From Gambelia wislizenii (taxonomy: Eukaryota > Chordata > Lepidosauria > Squamata > Crotaphytidae), in assembly GCA_030847615.1 (NCBI GenBank), contig JAUMIR010000001.1:89515501-89579500 (forward strand): a stretch of DNA of 64,000 nucleotides. Direction: 5' to 3'. The position numbers and the translations under genes were made by a program. Of this stretch, positions 1 through 13,095 are shown one piece after another (the stretch's first letter is position 1; each line of letters starts with the position of its first letter). The notes under the pieces are model-generated. The model was not told the DNA's origin. It worked only from the letters and a program-made list of their open reading frames with translations, and searched no databases.

Positions 1-270
1 CCCAGCTTGAAGCCACGCTGCTGCTGCCGCTGCTGCCGATGGTCTGGCTGGAGCTGGCTTTCAAGGCACTCAGAGGCCAGGTGTTCCTAGGGAGGAGGGA
101 GAGGGCAAACACTCACTCACTCTCCACCCCCCGCTTGAAGCCACGTTGCTGCTGCTACTGCTGCTGCTGCCGATGGTCTGGCTGGAGCTGGCTTTCAAGG
201 CACTCAGAGGCCAGGTGTTTCTAGGGAGGAGGGAGAGGGCAAACCCTCACTCACTCTCCACCCCCAGCTG
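1..270. repeat. 128-bp tandem duplication with CTG/CTC-rich core
   Basis: Copy one starts at 5 and copy two at 133, both opening with GCTTGAAGCCACG; a third copy breaks off after the CCCCC run near 265. The second copy has one extra CTG-like triplet in its CTGCTG core, as expected of slippage. The array lies in a TRIM67 intron and probably continues left of the window. The open frame across it simply reads the repeat twice and is not a gene. Confidence 0.85.
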
Positions 271-1354
<1,084 letters not shown>

Positions 1355-1419
1355 TAGTTCGTTTAAGTGATGAACTGAAAATGTATTGAACCAAGCTGAT
1401 ACAAAAGAATCCCTAGTAA

Positions 1420-1602
1420 CAGGAACACAGGAAGCTGCCTTTTATTGTGTGACCACAGTCCATTGGTGTTGTCTGCTGTGAGTAGCAGCAGATCGTTTCA
1501 GGCAAGAATTTTTCAAGCCCTGCCTGGAGATGCCAGGGATTGAACCTGGAACTTTCTGCATGCAAAGCATGGGCTCTGCCCCAAGGGCTAAACCAACACT
1601 AC
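1420..1602 (-). repeat. tRNA-type SINE (old, diverged)
   Basis: Read on the minus strand, the part at about 1530-1600 has the tRNA-like head with the B box GGTTCAATCCC and the typical GCTTTGCATGCAGAAAG stretch. The body ends with the GGCAGCTTCCTGTGTTCC tail region at about 1420. At least three relatives occur in the window (44815-44985, 50338-50397, 59588-59757), always on the minus strand. Divergence and small gaps suggest old copies. This is not a functional tRNA gene: the acceptor stem does not pair. Confidence 0.65.
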
Positions 1603-1735
1603 ATTATATCCTGTCCAAACAATGTCTGGGCAACCAGCCAAAGGATGATTACTACACAGCTGATAGCAGAGGCACAGCATAGTCAAGCTAATTACAAGCA
1701 AAGGAATCAAGGCAGAGTGAAATCAGACATTTACT

Positions 1736-1867
1736 TTCTCTGGCTTTTCTTCGCAAATGAAGATTCAGGAAGGACTCATCCCACGCTTTCTGCAAGTGCG
1801 CTGATCACTAAAAAGGCCAATCCGAGATAAACAAGTCCAGTTGCAGAAAGCACAGCAGAAGGTCTCC
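1736..1867 (-). mobile_element. Non-LTR LINE 3' end (LINE-V family)
   Basis: A 130-bp minus-strand 3' terminus, starting at CTCTGGCTTTTCTTCGCA, equal to the ends of the copies at 8453-9075, 38290-39530, 59998-60740 and 61490-62475. It encodes the last residues after the RT (the FCCAFRNRTCL-like stretch in the longer copy). It is extremely 5' truncated. Confidence 0.75.
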
Positions 1868-2430
1868 ACTTACTTTACTTCGTAAGACACTTATTTTACT
1901 AGCAAGCAAAACACAAGCCCACAAGCAAAGTCCAATATAGAAGGTCCAGATCTGGCAAACAGAGTTCAGGGCAGTCCAGCAGAATCCAGGTCAGGCAAAC
2001 AGAGTCCAGATCAAACAAACACAGTCCAGATCAAACACAGCGAGCAGGAACATGGCGGGTAATCAGGTAGGTCAGATGATCTCCAACAACCCCTGGAGGG
2101 CAGTGCTGCATATTTATAGAGCAGCAGCTGCTTAACTAATTGCCACTTCCTATAAATACACTGAGACCACCTCAAATCCTCCTTTTGTTGTCTCCATGTT
2201 GCTAAGGTAGGTATAGGTAACTTGTCCTCTGTGTCTGAAGGGGAAGGACCCTCTGCCAGAAATGGTACTATACTATTGTTTGTGTCTGAGGCCTGTGATT
2301 CTGGAACATCCTTCTGCTCTGGTTCAGTGGGTCCTGGCATATCCACTGCTTCAGTCTCTGAGTCAGAGGCCATTTCCAAGTTCTGGAAGCAGGGCATGAC
2401 ATACTCTGAGATTATTTTCTTTCTTTGAAT
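1868..2430 (-). repeat. LTR-like repeat with acidic Ser/Glu/Pro ORF remnant
   Basis: Minus-strand frame 2011-2397 encodes an acidic stretch with ASDSETEAVD and PGPTEPEQ, then tails off into a spacer rich in CAGTCCAGATCAAACA-type short direct repeats. A second copy at 43400-44000 has the same layout: an acidic ORF part with SESEEMGAG, then a TATTTAT box-like stretch, then GTCCA-rich repeats. This looks like the end of an LTR retrotransposon coding region plus part of an LTR, but the family is not identified. Confidence 0.4.
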
Positions 2431-2639
2431 TGTGCAGGTAAAGGAGGTTTAAGACTCCATTGGCACCAATAGAGGTCCCACCTTCACTTTTTTTGGCCCT
2501 TGCATGGGTGTGTGTGTAAATTTTGAAATAAATCCAACTTGCAGGGGAGGTTTAAACCTTCCCAATCAATGTATGGTCCATACAGGTGCTGCATGTGCTT
2601 ACTTGACTAATCCTAATATGATCCTCAACTGTGTTTGTC

Positions 2640-3265
2640 ATTGTGGTTATGTACCATTAAGTCACTTTTGGCTTATGGCAACCCTATGAAAGAGAGAACA
2701 CCAAGAGTCCCAGTCATCACCTGCCCTGCTCAGGTCTTGCAAACTCAGGGCTGTGGCTTCCTTGATTGAGTCTATCCATCTGTATCTCCTGCTGCCTTCT
2801 ACCTTATTAAGCATTATTGTCTTTTCTGAGTAATGACTGAGCCAAGGTATAGAAAATCTTGAACTATTTCAATGTCTTCATCATCTGCTTGAAAGTTATG
2901 TAAGTCATCTGTGGTCATTATTTTTGTTTTCTTAATGTTCAACTATAAACCTGTCTTTGCCCGTTCTTCCTTGACTTTTTTTAGTAAGCGTTCCAGGTCT
3001 TTGCTATTTTCTGCTATAGTGCTAGATGGTGTCAACTACGTATCTTAAATTGCTGGTGCTACTTCCTCCAATTTTTATGCCTCCTTCCTCGAGTCCAATC
3101 CTGCTTGAAGTATGATATTTTCAACATACAAGTTAAATGATAGGATGATAAGATGCAGCCTTGCCTGACCCCCTTCCCAATTGGAATCCATTCCATTTCT
3201 CTGAGTTTTGTCCTATCAGTAGCCTCTTGTCCTGAATACAGAAAAGATTACTGAACTGGAAGCTA
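2640..3265 (-). mobile_element. RTE/BovB-like LINE, 3' fragment (decayed)
   Basis: On the minus strand, broken frames give FADDEDIE-like then IVQDFLYLGSVI, then RRYRWIDSIKEATALSLQDL and DDWDSWCSL, the expected end of an RTE/BovB reverse transcriptase. The terminal GGTTGCCATAAGCCAAAAGTG sequence (2653-2690) is the BovB tail that SINEs at 12873, 22415 and 34175 also carry. Many stops and indels make it an old pseudocopy. Confidence 0.65.
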
Positions 3266-3520
3266 AATCTTTCCTCAATACTGATGATGTGATTTCTGAC
3301 TTGAGTCGTGTGCTGGGGAAAAGGAGATATATTAATTAATGAATGAATTGATTAAATAGTATCTTCCAATGTACTTGAAGGGAGTAGTTTATGGGATGTA
3401 GAGTAGGCTGAATGGCACACAGGTCTCTCCTCCAGTGACTTGTCGCTGATTCTCAGCATCTGCTGCCTGAGGCAGCCATTTCACTCTGCCTAATCACCCT
3501 CTTGTGGGTTCCACTTATAA

Positions 3521-3675
3521 GTGAAGGCTTTTGCTCATTGAAACAGCTGCATAGAGGCAAATCATAGACAACTACATTTTAATGTATCCATTATCCCAAT
3601 GTATAATGGATATATTAAAGTGTAGTTGCCCATGATTTGCCTCTATGCAGCTGTTTCAATGAGTAAAAGCTTTCA
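3521..3675. repeat. Inverted repeat, two ~70-bp arms
   Basis: Arm 3521-3595 and arm 3606-3675 are inverted copies sharing CATTGAAACAGCTGCATAGA and AGGCAAATCAT with only a few mismatches, around a 10-base loop. It looks like a foldback MITE in a TRIM67 intron. No clear target site duplication was found. Confidence 0.85.
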
Positions 3676-3981
3676 TTTGTCTGTCCCTTTTGGTGCCTAT
3701 GCATGTGGACTTTGAATAGTCTCTCTAGGTTTCAGAGAGCTAACAATGAAATTGCCTTTCTGGGGGTGAGGGAATGGAACTATATCTTTCATAGGCTTCT
3801 CTTGATATCATACATGCCTTTTTTAAACAAAGAATTATCTCTGCATGGGTTTAATGCTACAGAGTTTTATTGTAACAATTTTCCAACAAGAAACTGCACA
3901 CAGCTTATGTTTAAAGGTCTGGTTCTGACTGGTTTAAAAGGACTGGGCCAACTCTGTTCTTGCCTTTTTGTTGTTGTTTAG

Positions 3982-4125
<144 letters not shown>

Positions 4126-4955
4126 TAACTTTTAAAATATATAAGCCTCCTCATAGAATTTCATTATACCTGGAGTCCTCTGGACCATCTAGATTCTGCT
4201 AGATTTTGGAATGACCCTTCCAGGGTCCAAAACAGAATCCAGGTGAACTGCTAGGTCTCAATATGTTTACACAGAGACTTCTGAACTGGTGTGTGGGTCA
4301 ACCGGTATGGTGCAAGTAGCACAGGAAATGCATGCAGTGAAACCAGTAGTGTAATGTTGTTGTAGATGTTCTTGCAATATTCCAGTTCTCACCAAAACAA
4401 TCTCTTTGGGGGATACAGGAAGTAAAAGGCAGCCAAGATTTAGAGACTAGAGCTAGAAAAGAAGTGAAAAAGGTACTGGTAATTAGAAGAATCGCTTCAG
4501 GAATAAAGATGTTAATTTGCTATCCGAAGACATCATTTTTTCAGACAGTCGTGAAAAGAGCAACAAGAAAAAATGAGTGAAGGTTTGCTTCCCTCCTTGC
4601 CTCTAAGTTGGCTTGCTGTTGTTGGAGGCTGAGCACCAATGCTTGCAACAAGCAACCTGAACCAGTAGGGGGTGATAAAAAGATTGTCAGGTAGACCAGT
4701 TGTTCTTAACTTGTGGTCTGCAGACATCTCCACATAATCTTCAGACACCTCCACATAAAAAAAACACAACCACATAATGTTTCCTTTTTCATGGAGCATC
4801 CAGAGGAAATTCCCAGCACAAATAAAAACATTTTATTCTTACCTAGAAATTCTAGGATACATTGCAGCCAAAAAGAGCTTTCTGGTTTTCTTGTTTTGAT
4901 TAAAGGGCATTTCTTTCTCTTTTTGCCGGATGGGAGATTGAGCACAGGGCCTTTA

Positions 4956-5285
4956 GGACATTTTCAGACACGATTTTTGGCAGCAAATATCCCCCAAACA
5001 GCTCCATTGCTACCACGCGGCAGGGGAGTGGTTTCGGATGACACCGTCCTTCTGCCGAACCCCTCTGTGTCACTTCTGTGACAGAATGGAGGAAACCACG
5101 TCATATTTCACTCACGGGCAACATTCATTAATGAAATATGACGCGGTTTCCTCTATTCTGTCACGGAAGTGACACAGAGGGGTTCAGCAATGGGACGGTG
5201 TCATTCGAAACTGCTCCCTTGCCGCGCGGCAGCAACAGAGCTGTTTTGGGATATTTGCTGCCGAAAATCGCCTCTGAAAATGTCC
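4956..5285. mobile_element. Palindromic PIF/Harbinger-like MITE, 330 bp
   Basis: Nearly the whole element is one inverted repeat: both ends read GGACATTTTCAGA inward and arms of about 155-160 bp pair across a short AT loop near 5125. TTA directly flanks both ends (4953-4955 and 5286-5288), the 3-bp TWA target duplication of PIF/Harbinger transposons. Arm differences are mostly transitions. No transposase is encoded. The element at 30885-31213 has the same size and ends but different internal sequence. The superfamily assignment is inferred from end sequence and target site. Confidence 0.8.
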
Positions 5286-5785
5286 TTAGTCCTGAGCAGT
5301 AAGATTTTTGGAATACTGTACCTTAAAAAAAATAATAAGAAGGCATGCCATCTGGGTTTCTAGAGCCAGTAGTGAGCAAAGACACAGAAGAGGTCTGATT
5401 GGTCAATTGTCTATGGCTTTAGGAAATCTGAATGTTTGTTGGCCAAATTCCCTACCCTGATTCCTACATCCTCTCTTTCCTCCCTGCAGTTTGGAAAGCT
5501 CTACATGAATTAAAAAACACCATTCTGGAAATCTCAACTAGTAATAAATTAGGCTTTCTATAGCAAAAGATCTCACTTTTTTTCAATAGTTTGGACATGA
5601 CCTAAGTTAGGATTTTTTTCTTTCTGATCTATCTCTGAATGGATTACCAGAAACAAGTGTAAGTTTCTTTCTCTAATCACCACTTCCCTAGTATTAATTC
5701 TTTTCCAGTAGACATTAACTCATCACTAAACCACAACAGCTGCAGGTACTGTATAAATAACAGCTCTCTGGAAAGCGCAGCTAGC

Positions 5786-5789
5786 CACA

Positions 5790-5821
<32 letters not shown>
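5786..5821. repeat. (CA)n microsatellite
   Basis: Simple CA repeat with one TA interruption. Confidence 0.95.
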
Positions 5822-5822
<1 letters not shown>

Positions 5823-7639
5823 TAGTTGAGCCAGCTCTCTAGAGAACAGCCAGTGCCCAAAAACTGTACCCTGCTCTGATGGATCCTTCCTTAGCTTTAG
5901 GCACGATGGGAAATCACCCTGGAGAGTTTGCCTACTAATCTCTTGCAACCCAAGAAAGTGTCAGCCTGCAAGTTTGCCTGTTACTGTTAATACAACATAA
6001 AAGTAATTTAGAATAATTTAAATTTTAATTTAGAATAATTTTGGTACCTTATGATATTCAGGAGTTTCATTGGTGAAAGTAAAAAAATGAACTTGACATG
6101 GAGAAAATGATGTTTCTATCAGAGGAAAAAATACAAGAAAGTCATGAAATGTCTTCATTTCTTTTTTTAAAAAAAATCTGCAGTTCAGTTAGTAAAATTA
6201 CTTAATTCAGTACTTTATCCATCTGTGCTTCCAGTTCTTAATATTTTGCAAGACATCAAACAGATTTAGAAAAATGTATGTCTTCTAATCTCAGAAAAAT
6301 GATGTTTGTGCAACTGAAAATTGTACATAGCTCTGTGTAGGACTGGTACCTGAAAATCTGAGGCAGCTTCCCCGAAAGATGAGGTTCATATCTGAATAAA
6401 ATCATTCCCCCCATTTGTGACTTCTATTTGATAGGATTATTTTGAGCACAGGCTGGCATACAGATTTTTTGTTTTCTGAAGTAAGGTTAAGGAATGGATG
6501 CTTACTGAGAATGAAATAACCCTGAGACTCATTTCATGTGCTTTTAAAGAGATCTGAAATCAGAAACGTAAGTGGGTCACTGAAAGAGATGTCTGTTGGC
6601 TTTCCAGTGTCCTCTTCCTCCTTCCCCACTTTATACCAGTAATGTATTCCAGAGCATAATTAATCTTTTTCTGTTATGAAAATAATTTATGAAAATAATT
6701 TCCTAGCTGTGTCTTATAAAATATAAATGTTAATTTATGCCTCAGTTCCATGTAATTACACTTGCTAGTCACATAGGCAATCAAAGACATTAATCTTGAT
6801 CACTGACACTTAACTTTCCATGAATCATAAAATATATGTTAATCTCATTCTTTCTTATTAATCTTTCTAAACTATGTAAGGACTTTCCCCCAAAGATCCT
6901 TTCTTTAAAAGCCTGTAATAAACATGGTCACTAATAAGCTACAGTATGTCCCCAAAACATGAAGTTAAGGAATAATTTATAACTACATTCCTAGTATGAA
7001 CAACGTGAGACTGCAAGATGAAAATCTGCCTCCAAGCACAAATAATGTTCATAGTAGTTATGTAATGCAACTTGGACATTGAGCATTATGCTTCAAATCT
7101 CATTGCTAAGGGTAGAATCATATATTCTAGTTAAGGTTTCCAGATCTCAGGTCCTGACTTTGAATCTCCAGTTTTTGTGGGTCATCTCCAGGTGGGAAAC
7201 AAGGGTGCACAGTCTCCAGACAAGAGAATAGTTTATCAGAAATTAATAATGTTGAATGTAGATTAAATTACTGAGTCCTTACAGGCAACCATTTTGCCAT
7301 ACACGCTGTCATTCACTTTACCACACATTGGCAATAGATATGCAATAATATTCTTCTTAACACTTGAAAAAAGATGCTTAAGGTGATTAAACTATGCTAT
7401 TTCTCTGAGTTAGGTTAATTGTATGGTACTCTAGAATCTATAAGACTTTAGCAGAACATGTTTAGTTTTAAGGTATTGACCTCAATGGAACTCAAATGAA
7501 ATGCATGCATTGAGTGTATTTATATCTCACCTTTCTTCCATCATGAAACTCAAGGCAGCAAGATCATAATTGATTTTCCTGACTTACTAATATAGTGCTA
7601 GGTTTCCAAGAGGGAGCATAACAAACTAGTCTCTATTGA

Positions 7640-7987
<348 letters not shown>

Positions 7988-8452
7988 TAAGCATTCCATA
8001 AGCTTTCCTCATGCTTAGGTGCAATTCTCTTTCCCTCTTGAGGAATCATGTAATTAAGAAGACCTTTAGCGAATGCTCTCTTTCATCATTTCAAGAACAT
8101 GACAGAAATTCTTGTCACTGGCAACTTCTCTCTTTAATTAGCAGCTTACTGCTGTGAAGTTCTGTTGACATCTGTTGACATGACAGCTATGGGCCAAACT
8201 AGATGTGTCAACTCAGATCTTCTCCACTAATATATAAGTCAAGTTACGGAGGGAGGGAGGGCAGAACACACAAGTGGAGTATGTTACACCCCCATTCACA
8301 TAAATTATCTCCATGCACCTTGTCTCTCCTGACATCAGCCAAACTGATAATAGGGTTTGGCAGGGTGATGGTGTCTCACTTGGTCTGCCATTAACTGAAC
8401 CCCTTCACTTGTTGTTCATTAAGAGATTACCGCTGTTTAACTAAGGGTGTGT

Positions 8453-9075
8453 GTATCTCTCTGGCTTTTCTTCACAAACGAAGATTCAGGAAGGACTCAT
8501 CCCGCGCTTTCTGCAAGTGCGCTGATGACTAAAAAGGCCAATCCAAGATACACAAGTCCGGTTGCAGAAAGCACAGCAGAAGGGCTCCTTGGGTGATGTT
8601 TCTGGGTTGTGATTCTTTCTGCGTTGTCATTTCTCTTCAATGTCATGAGTTCTCAAATAAGGCTGCAGCATTGTGGATAGTGCGTCTCCATGCCTCCCGA
8701 TGTGAGGCCAGGGTGGACCATTGTTGGTGATCAATGTGGCCGAGCCTGAGATGTTGTTTCGGGGAAAGTCTTTGTATCGCTTTTTTGGAGCACCCCTCTT
8801 ACGCTGACCCATGGTGAGTTCACCGTAGAGTAGTATTTTGGGGAGGCGATGGTCCTCCATCCTAGAAACGTGCCCTGCCCAGCGCAGCTGTGTTCTCAAT
8901 ATCATGGCCTCAATGCTGGTGATCCCTGCTTGCTCAAGGACAGCAACATTCGTCACATAGTCAGTCCAGTGTATATTTAGGATTGTGTGTATACAGCGCT
9001 GATGAAAGTGTTCAAGGAGTCATAAGTGTTGGCGATAGGTGACCCATGTTTCAGACCCATAAAGGAGAATAGACA
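8453..9075 (-). mobile_element. LINE-V copy, 3' half of RT domain
   Basis: Minus-strand frames give LLYGSETWVTYR, then VAVLEQAGITSIEAMILRTQ, LRWAGHVSRMEDHRLPKI and YGEL, the region behind the RT fingers/palm. The 3' end at 8453 matches the other family copies. It is 5' truncated near 9075 and frameshifted around 8960-9020 and 8760. Clade not certain (RTE- or Vingi/ingi-like). Confidence 0.8.
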
Positions 9076-9936
9076 GTATTATAGAAATAATGCAGTTTGA
9101 CAATACTTTAACTGTAATGGCTGTATCGTACACAATCCTAGGATTTGTAGTTTTGTGAGGCACCAGCACTCTTTGGTAGAGAAGTCTACAGACTTGGTAA
9201 GACTTCAAATCCCAGACTTCCATAAGATGGAGTTACAGGACTGAATAAAGTAGTATCAAATTGCATTATCTTTACAGTGTAGAAGCACCCTATGTCCTTT
9301 TGAAGAAAAGTGGAGAATATATAATTCAGTTATATTTCTGTAGCCCTGTACAGTGCCTCCCTCTAATGAAATGCTCAGTATGCAAGTAGAACTAGGAAAG
9401 TTACTTTTTAAAAGTAATTTGCTACTCATTGCTTTTCTAAAAAGTAACTTGTTAATGTTGCCCACCCACCCCCCACACATGCCTATTTTTGTCATGACAA
9501 GTTACCTGAAGAGTGGGGAAAGTAGCCTTGAAGTCAGCAGTGGCCCTGGAGCATGCAGTTACCTGGCAGGCCTATATATACAGGTTCCTTGGCTGGCCCT
9601 TTTTGGCCAGACTTGTCAATACAACCCAGCATCCCACTTTTGGTACCATCACACTCCTTTGTGAATCCCCAGGCTTTGACTGGTTACTTTGGGGGGGCAG
9701 GAAAGAATTTTTCCATGTTATTGTGGCAAGTTTTTTCAAGTTTTTTCCTTGTGGTTTCCTCCCACTTCATGTGGGACTTGAATCAAGACTATTCACCTTT
9801 GCATTGCTGCTCATGGGCAGATTTCTTGTACTGCTTTGTCACAACTGGCGGGTATAAAAGAGGGGAGGGGGATTGGGTATGAATTACATTGGGAGGAGGG
9901 AAGCCCTGTGGCTGCTGGACAGTTAGAGGAGAGTTA

Positions 9937-10573
9937 GGGCTTTATTAGATGAGACTAAAATTGCACGATGACGACATCACTGTAGCACGAACAGGTTCCT
10001 GCTATTGCACAGTGTTGTTGTCTTCCCATGGTCATTGTGTGCTCCAGCCACCAATAGCGCGTCCCTTTTAATTGATGGGAAAAGCTGTCAATTGTTCTCA
10101 ATATTGCTATTTTCACTGTATTGAAAAGTGTGTGAAATCATGTCCCACTGTAATCGTGAGATTACTGTGTGAACGGACAGTCCTCTTCCCCCCGCCCCCG
10201 TTCTCAGCAAGAAAATTTCCAGGTGATAATGTGCCAATGATCTACAGGATGCTTTTTTAATGAATGTCCCATTTTGTTTGCACATTTTTAGGTTGTTTAA
10301 GTGTTTGTGTTGATTTAGTTTGTTAATTAGGGGGGGTTGGGTGTTTTTAAGCGCATTAATGTCTTCTCATGAGAATTGCTGAAATCTCATCCATGCTAAA
10401 TCATGGAAGTAAAATCCTGTTCTTAAAGTGCTATTGGTGGTCATGTGATAATTCCATGGCGGTAGTATCATGCGACTATGGCAATGTCTGATACCTAGTG
10501 TAATAATGCCAGTATGTTTCCACTTTCCTCAATAGTGGAATTACAGCATTTTTAGACTAGACTGATAAAGTCC
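9937..10573. mobile_element. PIF/Harbinger-like non-autonomous element, 637 bp
   Basis: The left end GGGCTTTATTAGATGAGACT and the inverted right end GGACTTTATCAGTCTAGTCT match over about 28 bp. TTA flanks both sides (9934-9936, 10574-10576). Internal sequence near 10345-10400 (AGCGCATTAATGTCTTCTCA) is shared with the right end of 22699-24563. It encodes no transposase. Confidence 0.7.
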
Positions 10574-11687
10574 TTAGTGAAGTCCATGGCTGGTTTTGAA
10601 AAATTGTGTTGGTTTGTCTGTTAGTTTAAACAGGAGTTCTTCAACCAATTTAAAAACAAATCACTGCTTCTGAAGGTGTCCTGGAGATATAACTCATCCT
10701 TGCAGGGGCAGTGGTCCCAGGGAGTCTGAGGGGGAGACAGAGATATGCAGTCCAGGTCTGAGCTTTGCCCCCCTTCTTTGAAAGTAACACATAAATGTTA
10801 CTTGTTACTGGAAGAAAAGCAGAGAACAATAAAAATAATGTCATATGTCGTTACATTACTTTTTGAAAGTAATGTTGTTTATGTTTTGTCCCAGAAAAGT
10901 AACATACTGTATTTGCTGGAATCCTATATGACCTGTTAGGTTACGTAACTTTATGTATATCTAGCTAAATAGCAGAAACGCTAAGAAGCCCCTTTACTGA
11001 ATTGTGAAGCTGTGTAAGGGGGCACCAGCAAGAGCACCTGATGTGCATCAATGAGTGATACGTGCACTGATGTGCATTTTGCCAGTTCTGCTATGTAATA
11101 ATGTGAAAGCAGCCTTCTATTGGATTTGGGTGTTACGCAACTGCGCAATGCTAATTCCTGGAGACTGAAGTCCACTTAACAAAGACATATGACCCCAACA
11201 GGATTCTGCCTGTTACTTGTAATGTGTTATTTCCAAGTGCTGGCTCTGAGGTGACTGTGAAGAGTAAGAAGAAAAGAGATCATGAAGAAAGTGTTTGGAG
11301 AGACTGTAAGGGGAAAGAAGGAGACAAAGAAGGGGAGTAAAGGTTCTGAGGAGGCAGAGAAGAGACTGGGAAGGAGAGGACACAGCATTCTGCTCCTTCC
11401 ATGCTCAGTATCTGCTCAACAACCAGCAGTCAGGGTCTGTGGTTCATATAATTATTAGACTCCATTCCCTCTCTTTTATTATTTAGAGACTGATTTTAAG
11501 TTCCCTATCCATTTGAAAACATCTGCTTTCTCCACTCTTTACCTCCTCTGTTAAATAAAGCACAGGAGTTTTAAAATTATTTGATTCTATACTATTCAGC
11601 TGAAAAGATTCCCTGACAGTTTATATACATTCAATAAAACAAGATAATCCCAAGACACAAGCTTACAATCTAAGCATAATACAGTTG

Positions 11688-11965
11688 TCCCGCCACATTT
11701 GCAGGTTAAGTATGGATTTGATTATTTTCAGATTGCTAAGTATGTTGCCCTGGAGGACCTAGAGATTCCTAGAGATAACACTTCTCTAGGCATTTGTGGG
11801 TCCTCCAGTGCAATTCTATGATCAATTTACACTGGAAATTGACCATAGAATCACGCCAGAAGAGCTACAAATGCCCAGAGAAATGTTTTCTCAGGTTAAA
11901 AAAAATAGGGAGACTATATTCACTGTTTCTCTACTTCCATGGGTCCTCCACCCCTAACCCCCATA
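11688..11965. mobile_element. MITE with ACAGTTGTCCCGCCACA-type end
   Basis: It begins with a sequence related to the ends of 48359-49125. Its core has an inverted motif CCTAGAGATTCCTAGAGATA / CTTCTCTAGGCATTTGTGGG, similar to the cores at 32920-33190 and 39551-39806. The right end is poorly defined. Confidence 0.5.
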
Positions 11966-12474
11966 AAACCTGATAGCTGATTGTATGATTAAATAGTTCA
12001 CTGGTTTCTTCACCTGCCCCTAATCAGGGAACAGGCATAGGAATCCATGGTTCCTACCACCCCAAAGAATTGCTGCTAGGGAAGGTGACATTGAGCTCAA
12101 AACTGGGTAACATGGTTGTGAAGGGTAAACAAGTAATGTATTTACCATTGTCTTACACTGGGACATGATGACAATTCAGTTAAGGAAGGAAATAAGGATT
12201 AATGTGTTGATTAATGAGTGATTTCAAGTGTTCAGAGTGGTTCATCTCCATTACCAGGAGTTGCAGGAGCCTTCCTCCAGCAGGGAGAGTGCTGAATTCA
12301 CTGCTGGTAACACTATGCCACCTAAGATAGGGAGATCCCATGTTTGGAATGCTGGTCCTATTTTTTCAGGTTGGTGCAAGATACCTAATCTGGGTCCCCT
12401 ATTTCTTTTATACTCATGTGTCTACCATGAATAACTGGGGTTTTAATAGAAAAGGTAAAACTACTGCATATAAG

Positions 12475-12763
12475 GAGATTATGAGATGCTATAAAAAGCC
12501 CATGAGGATGATGTCAGCATACTGTGTGGCTTCACATATTTCGTCATCCTCGTGTGCTGCCTCAGTGTAGACTCTGTGCTGCAGCAGAGAATAAACTGTT
12601 GCTTTCCATTCACCAAAGTTTCCCCCAACGAAAAGCAATGATTTATTCTCCGCTGCAGCACAGAGTCTGCACAGAGGCAGCATGCAAGGATAACAACATG
12701 TGCAAAACTGTGCAGTACGGTGACATGATCCTCGCAGGCTTTTTGCCTGCGTCTGATAATCTC
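12475..12763. mobile_element. Foldback MITE, 289 bp
   Basis: The ends GAGATTATGAGATGC and inverted GAGATTATCAGACGC pair, and the inner arms pair again through TCTGTGCTGCAGCAGAGAAT (12571-12595) with the inverse at 12640-12668, giving about 120-bp arms around 12610. Target duplication unclear. The open frames on both strands here are mirror images caused by the palindrome. Confidence 0.75.
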
Positions 12764-12872
12764 ATAAATTGCAACATTTGATTTTACTTTGGGGAAGCAA
12801 AATGACAAATAAATAAAATGGTCCTTTCTGCTTTGCATTCCATGGAAAAACAGACCAAGAGCTACTGAAAAG

Positions 12873-13095
12873 AGAGCCAGCATGGTGTAGTAGTTTGAGC
12901 ATTGGACTACAACTCTGGAAACCAGGATTTGAATCCCTGCTTGGCCATGTAAATTCACTAAGTGATCTTAGGCAAGACACATAGAAGAAAACAAAGGCAA
13001 AATCTCCTTGGACAAATCTTGTCAAGAAACCTTGTGATAGATTTGTCTTAGGGTCACCATAAATCAGAAACAACTTGAAGGCATACAACAAGAAG
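12873..13095 (+). repeat. Sauria-type tRNA SINE
   Basis: The head GAGAGCCAGCATGGTGTAGT is followed by the B-box-like GGATTTGAATCCC, a conserved body, and the BovB-like tail GGGTCACCATAAATCAGAAA...AACTTGAAGGCA. A long direct repeat flanks the insertion (about 12805-12870 and 13105-13158). Confidence 0.8.

Noticed and set aside
1..266. Direct repeats as a CRISPR-like array
   Set aside because: Only two long 128-bp copies, no spacers, vertebrate intron.
4713..5081. 122-codon plus-strand frame
   Set aside because: Runs into the palindromic element with an opposing frame over the same bases; no domain.
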